64,000 nucleotides of DNA from JADFOJ01 sp041580235 (GTDB taxonomy: Bacteria > Planctomycetota > Phycisphaerae > Phycisphaerales > SM1A02): positions 1-64,000 of the forward strand of contig JBFGEG010000001.1 in assembly GCA_041580235.1 (NCBI GenBank), read 5' to 3'. This document shows, in pieces, positions 1 to 7,559 of the stretch. Within the stretch, counting starts at the first letter, position 1, and each line of letters opens with the position of its first letter. The notes under the pieces are model-generated. The model did not search any database. It was not told the DNA's origin and saw only the letters and a program-made list of their open reading frames with translations. The position numbers and the translations under genes were made by a program.

Positions 1-2
1 AG

Positions 3-968
3 GTCGCCGCTCGCACCATCTGCAAGGAAGCAACCGAGCACGGAATCGACGTCAACTCGATCTACTGCGTCTACGGCGATGACGACAGTGAAATCATGCC
101 GGGCTGGAGGGAGCTCGCCAGGTTGGGCAATGGCGAGTTCGCCATGATCGACCAGAACAACGGGACGGTCGTGATTGCTACGCCCTACGACCAGACACTG
201 ATCAAGCTCTCCGGCGAGCTCAACGAAACCTATATTCCCTTCGGCGCCGCGGGCCAGGCCGGTTGCGCGAACCAGGCGGCCCAGGACGTCAACGCGGCGC
301 AGCTGAACTCCGCCAACGCGGCATCACGGGCCGCGACCAAGGCCGGCAAGCTGTATTCGTGCGCGTGGGATCTCGTCGATGCGACGCGCAACGGGGAGAT
401 TGATCTGGCCAAGGTGGATGAGAAGGATCTGCCCGAAGACATGCGGGCACTCACGTACGCCCAGCGTGTGGCAAGGGTCGATGCCATGCAGCAGCGACGG
501 ACGAAGCTGCAGAGTCAGATCAACGAACTCGATCAGCTTCGCCAGCCCCTGCTCACAGAGGAGCTGGCGCGTCAGGCAACGACGAACGTCGGCAGTTTCG
601 ATCTCGCGATCCGCAGCGCCATTCGCACGAAGGCCGAGGCGCTGGGGTTCACATTCTCCCCGCTCGGGACGACGGTTGCGATCGTGAAGTCTCCCGTTGA
701 GGAGGTGGAGACGTTCGACTATTTCGTCCAGTTCGCCGGTGCCTCGATGAGCACATGGGTGGCCAATGACCTCGTTGTGGACTTTGAGGACGCGCGTCTG
801 GATGGCAAGGACTTTGTGCACGATGTTCACATCATCCCGGGCACGCCCGAAGCGGAAGCGTTCATCGAAACGCTGCCGACTCAGATGCGGGAACTTGTCC
901 GATCGGTGCAGGGCATGGTCTATCTGCGCTGGCGTGACGAGGTTTATCTGCTCACTGGCGGGTGTTGA
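3..968 (+). CDS. C-terminal part of a von Willebrand factor A (vWA) domain protein, 5' truncated by the window edge
   Basis: The reading frame is open from base 3, so the true start lies outside the window; the first internal ATG is at 96. The first 40 or so residues (ICKEATEHGIDVNSIYCVYG, then WRELARLGNGEFAMID) look like the last strands and helices of a vWA domain, where a component is checked for being 'active' over time. After it comes an Ala/Asn-rich helical stretch, a predicted coiled coil around the codons at 480-560 (QQRRTKLQSQINELDQLRQ), and a C-terminal globular part of unknown family. vWA proteins usually bind metal and partner proteins. No transmembrane segment is visible in the part present. 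The hairpin at 1004-1031 follows it. The family call is fairly secure; the specific function is unknown. Confidence 0.6.
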   Translation, partial: VAARTICKEATEHGIDVNSIYCVYGDDDSEIMPGWRELARLGNGEFAMIDQNNGTVVIATPYDQTLIKLSGELNETYIPFGAAGQAGCANQAAQDVNAAQLNSANAASRAATKAGKLYSCAWDLVDATRNGEIDLAKVDEKDLPEDMRALTYAQRVARVDAMQQRRTKLQSQINELDQLRQPLLTEELARQATTNVGSFDLAIRSAIRTKAEALGFTFSPLGTTVAIVKSPVEEVETFDYFVQFAGASMSTWVANDLVVDFEDARLDGKDFVHDVHIIPGTPEAEAFIETLPTQMRELVRSVQGMVYLRWRDEVYLLTGGC

Positions 969-1003
969 GCACAGCGATTCGCGGACAACTCGGAAACACG
1001 CAC

Positions 1004-1031
1004 AAGCCACGGGAAGGCATTCCCGTGGCTT
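1004..1031 (+). terminator. Perfect 12-bp hairpin downstream of the vWA gene, probable terminator
   Basis: AAGCCACGGGAA (1004-1015) pairs with TTCCCGTGGCTT (1020-1031) around a four-base GGCA loop. It sits 36 bases after the stop codon. The tail is only weakly T-rich (TTGACGTT), so it may be a terminator or an mRNA 3' end stabiliser. Confidence 0.6.
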
Positions 1032-1137
1032 TGACGTTAGCCCGCAACCGAGCGGGAATCCATAGCTGGCACACGGCGGCACATGGTGACCGAAACCGCA
1101 TTCTCGGAGCTGGGAGAGCAGCAATCCCCACAACAAT

Positions 1138-1210
1138 GGGCGATACAGGACTCGAACCTGTGACCTCGCGGGTGTGATCCGCGCGCTCTAGCCAACTGAG
1201 CTAATCGCCC
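1138..1210 (-). tRNA. tRNA-Val (anticodon CAC)
   Basis: The minus strand folds into a full cloverleaf of 73 bases: acceptor GGGCGAT/ATCGCCC, D-arm AGCTCAGTTGGCTAGAGC, anticodon stem CGCGG/CCGCG with loop ATCACAC giving anticodon CAC (reads GUG, valine), and T-arm with GGTTCGAGTCC. The 3' CCA is not encoded. It lies between the convergent vWA gene and the GTPase gene. Confidence 0.95.
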
Positions 1211-1239
1211 GGCGGGGGGCAGTATATCCCCGGCGGCAA

Positions 1240-2661
1240 TCAGGGGAACGCGAGGGGGGCGTCCGGCGGCCGGCGCAGGGCGGTCGCGATGACGCCGGAG
1301 AGCGCGGCCTTGGCCGCGACCCGGCCGGGGCCGGGCGGGCGCCGGCTCTTGCCCAGGCGTGACCAGTCGCGGCGGAGCTTGGCCTGCTCCAGGGCGGCGG
1401 GCAGACGCTTGGGTGTTTGCAGGGCATCACTGAGCTTGCCCTTGGACGGCTCCGGCACCGGGGTCACTGCGGCGTGGCCTCGGCGCAGCAGCGCCCGGAT
1501 CAACACGATCTGACGCAACGCGAGCAGACGCAGCGTCGCGTCGTCGCAGCGAAGCTCCGTCGTGCCCCGCATCCGGTCGAGCAGTCTTCGACCGTGCATA
1601 CGCCCGGCGCCGAACAGCGCCCCCACCGCCGCGCCGGCCGCGGTGCCCGCGCCAAGGCTGGCGCCGCCCGCCATCGCGTCGAGGGTCAGACCCACGACCG
1701 CCCCCGCCGCGGCGGCGCTGCCCGCCCTGACGCCGAACTGCTTGAGCGCTTCGGGGCTGAAGACGTCCATCCCCCACCGACCGTCGTCGAGCGGGAAGCT
1801 CGCCGGCTGGTAGTCCTCGGCGCGGAACTGGTGCAGCTGCAGGAGCTGCTCCACGCACTCCTGCTCGCGCGTGCGGACACGGTCGCGCAGGTCCTCGAGC
1901 CCCTGCCTGACGGCCTGCTCGTCCTCGACCGGCACGGGGATCACAAGGGCCGCAACATCGATGAGCAGCTCCGCCGTGAGGTCGGCTGACGCCCGCAGCA
2001 GTTCGTCCCGCAGCCGGCGCCGATCCTCGATCAGCGCGTTGAGCGTCTCGGCGTGGGAGTCAAGGACCGTGCGCATCTTTTCATAGAGCCGCTGCTCGGA
2101 TTCCTCGTCGAGCACGACCGTGTCGAACTCGGCCACGACGTGCATGTTCGTGCGGGCCAGCTGATCGCGCCACACCGAGACCTTCGCCTCGGCGTCGGCG
2201 GTGAAGTTGAGCACGGGAACAACGGGCGTCGCGCAGCGGGCGAGGATCTCCAGCTCGTCGCGGTGCTTGCCCAGCACCCGGTCGCGGGCGTCGATCACGT
2301 AGAGTGCCGCGTCGCAGCCGAGGACCTGGCGGATCGCCTTGGCCTCCTGGGCGAAGCGGCGCCGGGCGTGCTTGCTCTCGAGGAACTTCCGGATGACCTC
2401 CAGGCCGTCGGCGCGACGTTCGCCGGCGAGCTTGTCGAGGTGATCGAGCAGGCCGATGGAGTCCTCCAGCCCCGGCGTGTCGAAGAGCTCCAGCACCGTG
2501 CGCCGGCCCAGCAGGATGGACGTCCCCTCCACGTGCCGCGTGGTGGCGGGATGCGGCGAGACCTCGCCGAACTCGACGCTGCGTGTGAGCGTGCGCAGCA
2601 GCGATGTCTTGCCGGTGTTGGTGTGCCCGACCACGGCGAGCTTGAGCGCGGGCGCGGTCAC
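1240..2661 (-). CDS. GTPase with DUF3482-type C-terminal region
   Basis: This 473-residue protein begins with a Ras-like GTPase domain: G1 loop GHTNTGKTS near residue 12, switch threonines TTRHVEGTS near 40, G3 DTPG near 61. A G4-like NFTAD occurs near 150. The middle is helical, and the C-terminal half has an Ala/Gly-rich stretch (about residues 310-350) that looks membrane-active. This layout matches the GTPase/DUF3482 family, which is normally encoded beside a DUF2868 membrane protein, and that is exactly the upstream neighbour here, overlapping by four bases (2658-2661). The pair probably forms a membrane-bound GTPase system; the biological role is unknown. The start is fixed by the ATGA overlap. 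Confidence 0.8.
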   Translation of the reverse strand: MTAPALKLAVVGHTNTGKTSLLRTLTRSVEFGEVSPHPATTRHVEGTSILLGRRTVLELFDTPGLEDSIGLLDHLDKLAGERRADGLEVIRKFLESKHARRRFAQEAKAIRQVLGCDAALYVIDARDRVLGKHRDELEILARCATPVVPVLNFTADAEAKVSVWRDQLARTNMHVVAEFDTVVLDEESEQRLYEKMRTVLDSHAETLNALIEDRRRLRDELLRASADLTAELLIDVAALVIPVPVEDEQAVRQGLEDLRDRVRTREQECVEQLLQLHQFRAEDYQPASFPLDDGRWGMDVFSPEALKQFGVRAGSAAAAGAVVGLTLDAMAGGASLGAGTAAGAAVGALFGAGRMHGRRLLDRMRGTTELRCDDATLRLLALRQIVLIRALLRRGHAAVTPVPEPSKGKLSDALQTPKRLPAALEQAKLRRDWSRLGKSRRPPGPGRVAAKAALSGVIATALRRPPDAPLAFP

Positions 2662-4799
2662 GATGCTGCCTCCGCGGCCAGGGCGAGGTCCAGCCGGTGC
2701 CGCAGCCCGTCCAGCCAGCGGCGGGCCCCGGCCACATCGCCGATCGCTCCCGCGTCATCGGCCTCGACCACGCGATCGAGGATGCGGGTGATGGTCGTCT
2801 CGTCATGTCCCTGCAGCTCCAGAAGAAGGGCAAACAGCGCTGCCGACCGCACGGCGTCGCCGCGTCCGCCGGCCCCGGCCGCCGTGGCCTCGGGCGTGCT
2901 CCTGGGCGCCACGGCCCGGACGGCGGCGGTGACGGCGGCGCCCAGCGCCGACCATGCGGGCAGCGCCGCGATCGCCGCGGGCGACAGCACCGTCGCGGCG
3001 GCCAGGCAGCCCAATGCGCCGGCGGCGGCGCCCGCGACGAGCCACCGCGATTCGGTGCGCAGCCGCGGCGGCAGGAGGCTCACGACGCTTTGGGCCCCCT
3101 GACGCAGCGGGGCCGCCACGTCGGCCTCGAGATCGATCGTCCCCAGCCTCTGCCGCCACGACGGCAATACGCTGCGATACACGCCGCCGATCGCCTCGTG
3201 CAGCTGGGCCTGATGCTTCGGGTCGGGCGTGTCGGGCCAGCGGTCCATGTGCTCGACGATCAGATCGAACGCGGCCTCGATGTGCCGGCCCCCGGCGTGC
3301 GGCGTTGCCGCATCGGCGCCGAGCAGGGCTGCCAGCCCCGCCGCGCTGGCGTCGGTGAGATGATCGAGATCCACCTCGACGATCCGGTCCGGCTCGATCC
3401 CGGCCCCCGTCGCGAGGGCGTGCCAGTCCTCGACCCGCGTGGCGAGCTGGGCGGCGTCGCCCCGTCGACGAAACGCCTCCCCGCCGGTGAGCACCAGGGC
3501 AAGCCGCGCCCCCGACACCTCGCCGACCTGGCCGAGAAAGGCGGCGAGACCGCGGTCGGGCGTGCTCGTGAGCCCGCACACGGTGACGATGACGGGCGGG
3601 GTTGTTTCCTCGCCGGCCAACGCGCCGAGGATCCGCTGCCGGTCGGCGCGGTCGTCGACAAAACCCAGATCGCGCCAGGTGACGCCGGCGACACGCGGAG
3701 GCCACGGGGTGGCCGGCCGCTCGATCTCGAGTCCCAGCACCGCGGGCGGCCCGGCGTGCGTGCGTTGACGCGGTGCTGACGACGGCCCCGTGTCGGCCTC
3801 GATCTCCGTGTCCGGATCGATCACACCCAGCCACTCGGTCCGGGGCAGCAGTCGCGGCCGCAGACGAAGATAGCCGGGGTGATTCGTGTCGAGCCGGTAG
3901 CGGCGCCGGGCTCGGCTGCTCGCGGCCAGGCTCACGACAAACAGCAGCAGCCGCGGCGCCAGTCCGTAGGTGACGATGCTGCCCACGAGAAGGCCCGACC
4001 ACGCGTGCCGCATCGGCTCCGAGTCGTCGGGCGCGGCCGATCCCTCGCTGGCGGTGATCTGGTCGGCCGACGGCGTCGGGAAGCCCAGACGCTGCGGCAG
4101 CCAGGCCAGCCCGCGGGTCAGGTCAACATAGGTGTCGGCGGAGAGAATCGTCGTCTCCCACACGAAGCGGTAGTGCCGGGCGCTGAGCATGAGGACGATC
4201 AGCAGCAGGCACACGGCGTTGAAGACGACCCACAGGCCGTGGCTGATGGCGCTGAGCGTCCACCGCCCGATCGCGCCGCGGGCGAAGACGGCGCCCGCCG
4301 CCTCGATGGCCGCCGCGCCGCTGGCGCCGGTCTGCCATCGGGCCGCCAGCCGCCGCCCCAGCCCGAGCACGGCGCCGCCCAGCGACGCACCGGACAGGGC
4401 CTGCGGACCCTTGAGCAGGATGAGCAGCCAGCCGCCCAGCAGCAGCGTCTGGATTCCCAGCAGCCCGCCCAGGGCCCAGAAGATGTTGACGGGACCTTCG
4501 GAGCCCAGCGACGCCCGGGCGGCGCTGGCGCCGGCCATCGCCGCCAGCACCATGGCCGCCACCAGGATCATCACGATGACGCGGGTCGTGTGACGCAGCG
4601 CCTCTCGCAGCGGGCCGGCGGCTTGCAGCTCGGCCGCGCGGCGGGTGATCCGCTGCTCGAAGTCGCCGCCGGCCTCGACGGCCCGGGCGTTCGCCGCGTC
4701 ATCCTCGATCGGCCGGGCACCGTCGTGCTCGAGCGCGCGGACCGACTCGGCCAGCATGCGATCGGCGAACCCGGCATCGGGATGATCGGAAGGCGTCAT
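2658..4799 (-). CDS. DUF2868-type multi-pass membrane protein, partner of the GTPase
   Basis: The protein has 713 residues. After an acidic N-terminus there is a first hydrophobic helix at about residues 73-95 (VIVMILVAAMVLAAMAGASA), a second at about 108-130, further segments near 195-215 and 270-290, and a soluble domain in the second half. The soluble part contains a Rossmann-like stretch (VIVTVCGLTSTPDRGLAAFLG) and LALVLTGGEAFRRRGD. Two more hydrophobic segments sit around 590-640 near the C-terminus. This pattern and the following GTPase/DUF3482 gene match the DUF2868 family. It is the first gene of a two-gene operon; the two are translationally coupled. Function unknown, probably a membrane anchor or sensor for the GTPase. 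Confidence 0.75.
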   Translation of the reverse strand: MTPSDHPDAGFADRMLAESVRALEHDGARPIEDDAANARAVEAGGDFEQRITRRAAELQAAGPLREALRHTTRVIVMILVAAMVLAAMAGASAARASLGSEGPVNIFWALGGLLGIQTLLLGGWLLILLKGPQALSGASLGGAVLGLGRRLAARWQTGASGAAAIEAAGAVFARGAIGRWTLSAISHGLWVVFNAVCLLLIVLMLSARHYRFVWETTILSADTYVDLTRGLAWLPQRLGFPTPSADQITASEGSAAPDDSEPMRHAWSGLLVGSIVTYGLAPRLLLFVVSLAASSRARRRYRLDTNHPGYLRLRPRLLPRTEWLGVIDPDTEIEADTGPSSAPRQRTHAGPPAVLGLEIERPATPWPPRVAGVTWRDLGFVDDRADRQRILGALAGEETTPPVIVTVCGLTSTPDRGLAAFLGQVGEVSGARLALVLTGGEAFRRRGDAAQLATRVEDWHALATGAGIEPDRIVEVDLDHLTDASAAGLAALLGADAATPHAGGRHIEAAFDLIVEHMDRWPDTPDPKHQAQLHEAIGGVYRSVLPSWRQRLGTIDLEADVAAPLRQGAQSVVSLLPPRLRTESRWLVAGAAAGALGCLAAATVLSPAAIAALPAWSALGAAVTAAVRAVAPRSTPEATAAGAGGRGDAVRSAALFALLLELQGHDETTITRILDRVVEADDAGAIGDVAGARRWLDGLRHRLDLALAAEAAS

Positions 4800-4910
4800 G
4801 GCGGCAGGGTACCGTCGGGCGTGTGAGGGGTGCCCTCGGCCCTGCGCCGGGGCTCAGCCCCGGGCACCCCGGAGGCCTGAGTGTTGGTTCGGACGAATGA
4901 GCAGGCCGTT

Positions 4911-5303
4911 TCAGCCCGACGCGCGATCCGGCTCCACGACGGACCCCGTTTCCGAGGATTCCTCGCGAGCCGGCGACTCGGCGGGCGGTGCCGGTGACTC
5001 CTGCGGCGTGCTGCGGCTCACCCGCGGCTCGGCGGGCGGGGAGGGGTGGGGCAGCTGCTCCGGAGGGTCGTTGCTCATCTTCGCCGGGGTCGAGGACTTC
5101 GAAGACTCGCCCTCGATGTCGTCCTCGATGCCCTTGATGCCGCGTTTGAACTCGACGATTCCCTTGCCGAGGCTGCGACCGACCTCGGGCAGACGTCGCC
5201 CGAAGATCAGCAGTCCCAGGATGAGCAGGATGATCCACTCATAGCCGCCGGGGATGCCAAAGCCCAGCAGGGTGAAGACTTGAGAGATGCCGGCACTGGT
5301 CAT
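4911..5303 (-). CDS. tatA: Twin-arginine translocase subunit TatA/TatE
   Basis: A 130-residue protein with the TatA layout: a short periplasmic N-terminus, one transmembrane helix (about residues 20-36, EWIILLILGLLIF), the conserved hinge FGRRLPEVG, and an amphipathic helix (RSLGKGIVEFKRGIKGIEDD). The remaining 70 residues are a Pro/Ser/Glu-rich tail with no visible fold. TatA forms the protein-conducting element of the Tat pathway, which exports folded proteins with an RR signal. It stands alone here, divergent from mltA. It is relevant to the window because the cysteine-rich peptide at 52,586 carries a Tat-like leader. Confident call. Confidence 0.92.
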   Translation of the reverse strand: MTSAGISQVFTLLGFGIPGGYEWIILLILGLLIFGRRLPEVGRSLGKGIVEFKRGIKGIEDDIEGESSKSSTPAKMSNDPPEQLPHPSPPAEPRVSRSTPQESPAPPAESPAREESSETGSVVEPDRASG

Positions 5304-5393
5304 GGCGCGAGCCTCCGAGGAGGGTCAAGGTCATTCTAGGGCACTGGCTCGCAACGGGTGGCGGGCGCGGTGGCGTGACGCTAGCTTGGCGGC

Positions 5394-6608
5394 ATGCTCC
5401 GCAGGTGCTGGCCCGTGCTCCTCTGGCTTATCGGCTGTTCGGGCGAGCAACTCGTGCAAACCCCCACGCCGACCGCCGCGCCGAATTACTCGCGGCCGCT
5501 GGCCGAAGGCGTCTCGGCTCTGCGGCGGGTCACCGGCCCCGTCCCCGACCTCGCCGAGGCGTACCGGGGCGCCGACGACCTGCTGCTGGCCGCAATCGAC
5601 CGCAGTCTCGGCTGGTTCGACGCGCCCTCCAGCCGGCGGTTCTTTCCCCTGGACGGCGTCACCCACGACCGGGCCCGGGCCAGCCTCGTCGCCATGCGCC
5701 GGCTGCTTACGGCGGGCAGCACCCCGCAACGATTCCAGGCCGAGGTCGAGCGGCTGTTCGACATCTACGAGTCGGTCGGCTACGACGGGCGGGGCACGGT
5801 GCTGTTCACCGGGTACTACGCACCGGTCTTTGCGGCCAGCGACACGCCCACCGGCCCGTTTCAGCATCCGCTGTACCGGCGGCCCGCGGACCTCGCCACG
5901 GATGAGCTGACGGGCGAGCCCCTGGGACGCCGGCTCGCCGACGGCTCCATCGTCCCCTATCCCACGCGGCGCGAGATCGAGGCGTCGGGAATGCTCGCGG
6001 GCAACGAGCTGGTCTGGCTCGACAGCCCGCTGGCCGTGTACATCGTGCACATCAACGGCTCGGCCAAGCTGCGTGTGCAGCAGCCCGGCGGCGAGCCGGA
6101 GGTGCTCTTCGTCGGGTATGCGGGCAAGACCGACCGCCCCTATAAAGGTCTCGGGCAATCCATGGTGGAGGCGGGCCTCGTCGGGGCCGACGAGCTGAGC
6201 CTGTCGGCGATCAAGCGGGTGTATGAGCGCGACCCGCAACGCGTCGTCGAGCTGATCCGCGACAACGAGAGCTACGTCTTCTTTGCCGAGTACGACGGCG
6301 GACGCTGGCCGGCCGGCTCCCTGGGCGTGCCGGTGACGGCCAGACGAACGCTGGCCACCGACAAGAAGATCTACCCGCGCGGCGGCGTGGTCCTTGTCGA
6401 CACCATGGAGGTGACCTTCACCGGGCAGCGGAGCCGTTTCCTTCAGCTCATGCTCGACCAGGACACGGGCGGCGCCATCCAGGCCCCCGGCCGGGCCGAT
6501 ATCTTCATGGGGATCGGGGCCGGGGCCGAGATCCTCGCCGGCGGCCAGTACGCCGAGGGCGGCCTCTATTACTTGTTCCTGAAGCCTGAGCTCGTCGGCC
6601 GGGAGTGA
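5394..6608 (+). CDS. mltA: Membrane-bound lytic murein transglycosylase A (MltA) with 3D domain
   Basis: This 404-residue lipoprotein cleaves the glycan strands of peptidoglycan to give 1,6-anhydromuramic products. The N-terminus is a lipoprotein signal with lipobox LIGC (Cys near residue 15). The MltA domain includes the GYYAPVF motif near residue 140 and GYAGKTDRPYKGLG near residue 243. The C-terminal 3D domain has LDQDTGGAIQAPGRADIFMG, which carries the conserved aspartates including the catalytic one. The length is typical. The gene is divergent from tatA, with only 90 bases between starts that must hold both promoters. Confidence 0.93.
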   Translation: MLRRCWPVLLWLIGCSGEQLVQTPTPTAAPNYSRPLAEGVSALRRVTGPVPDLAEAYRGADDLLLAAIDRSLGWFDAPSSRRFFPLDGVTHDRARASLVAMRRLLTAGSTPQRFQAEVERLFDIYESVGYDGRGTVLFTGYYAPVFAASDTPTGPFQHPLYRRPADLATDELTGEPLGRRLADGSIVPYPTRREIEASGMLAGNELVWLDSPLAVYIVHINGSAKLRVQQPGGEPEVLFVGYAGKTDRPYKGLGQSMVEAGLVGADELSLSAIKRVYERDPQRVVELIRDNESYVFFAEYDGGRWPAGSLGVPVTARRTLATDKKIYPRGGVVLVDTMEVTFTGQRSRFLQLMLDQDTGGAIQAPGRADIFMGIGAGAEILAGGQYAEGGLYYLFLKPELVGRE

Positions 6609-6889
6609 GCTCGACGCGCCGCGGTCCGCCCAGGTTCCCAGGCCTGCCGGGGTGACCGTGACTGCCGCAAGCGCCTGCACGGCACGAGTCCGCCGGCGAT
6701 GATGGTTCCGCCCCCGATGGGCTGGCCCGATGCGCCGCTGGATTCGAGACTCACACCATCGAGGCCGACACGGCCATACACAAACGTTTCGCTCGGATCG
6801 GTCGATGACCGATCCGTCCCGTGACCAAGCCGGACGCGTCTCCAGTGGGGTGGGCCGCGTCCGGCGATCTTTTTTGGGCGGAGCTCTTC

Positions 6890-7507
6890 CTATTGGTCAT
6901 TCGGTCGCAGCAGGACGGGCTGCGGCAGGACGAGCTGCGGCGAGTAGGCAGTCACGCCGTCCATCGTCGAGTAGTAGAGCGTCTTGTCGTGCATGGGCCA
7001 GCGACGCGGGCGGCTGTACTGGTCGACCGCGGCCGAGCTCAGGTGCACCTCCGCCTCGCGGGCGAAGGCCACCTCGTCCATCGCTGCCCAGCTTTCCGCG
7101 GCGACGCAGCCCATCAGCCACGCGACGGCCGCCAGCACCGCGAACCGCCGCGCGGTCGGCCACCCGAAGACGAACGCCGACGGCTCGCCTCGTGACGCCC
7201 CGCACTCGGGGCAGCTGCCGCCGCCCCCGGCCTGGAGCAGCGAGTAGCCGCACTCGGCGCAACGGCCCTGCAGCCACCGGTGCCGACCGCGGTGCGTTCG
7301 GATGATGTCCGGCAGGTCCGGCAGGGCCACCGCCCAGACGAGCGGCACGAGCATCACCAGTGCGAACGAGCCTGAGGCCAGCACCGCCGCAAGATCGAGG
7401 CCGGTGATCTCCTGGAGGGTCCGGGCGAACGTGTAAAGGTAGAAGACGTGCAACGCCATCAGGAGCATCACGAGCAGGCGAAAGATGGTCGTCCACGACA
7501 CGGGCAC
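6890..7507 (-). CDS. Membrane protein with a central zinc ribbon (C-x2-C-G-Y-x-L ... C-P-E-C-G), function unknown
   Basis: A 205-residue protein with two N-terminal hydrophobic helices (about residues 8-30 and 42-64), a basic stretch, then a four-cysteine ribbon: CAECGYSLLQAGGGGSCPECG near residues 82-102. A third helix follows (about residues 123-140), and a hydrophilic C-terminal domain. Ribbons of this C-x-x-C-G-Y-x-L...C-P-E-C-G kind between membrane helices are frequent in planctomycete proteins of unknown function, so this is a lineage hint more than a functional one. The 281 bases on its downstream side (6609-6889) contain no gene I can recognise. Confidence 0.6.
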   Translation of the reverse strand: MPVSWTTIFRLLVMLLMALHVFYLYTFARTLQEITGLDLAAVLASGSFALVMLVPLVWAVALPDLPDIIRTHRGRHRWLQGRCAECGYSLLQAGGGGSCPECGASRGEPSAFVFGWPTARRFAVLAAVAWLMGCVAAESWAAMDEVAFAREAEVHLSSAAVDQYSRPRRWPMHDKTLYYSTMDGVTAYSPQLVLPQPVLLRPNDQ

Positions 7508-7559
7508 AACTGACTAATGTACACCGCAATCGGGGCCGGGCGAATTGCTTTTTCAGCGT

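Noticed and set aside
324..1136. Long minus-strand open frame opposite the vWA gene
   Set aside because: It is the antisense shadow of a GC-rich gene; its product has no recognisable fold and it crosses the terminator hairpin.
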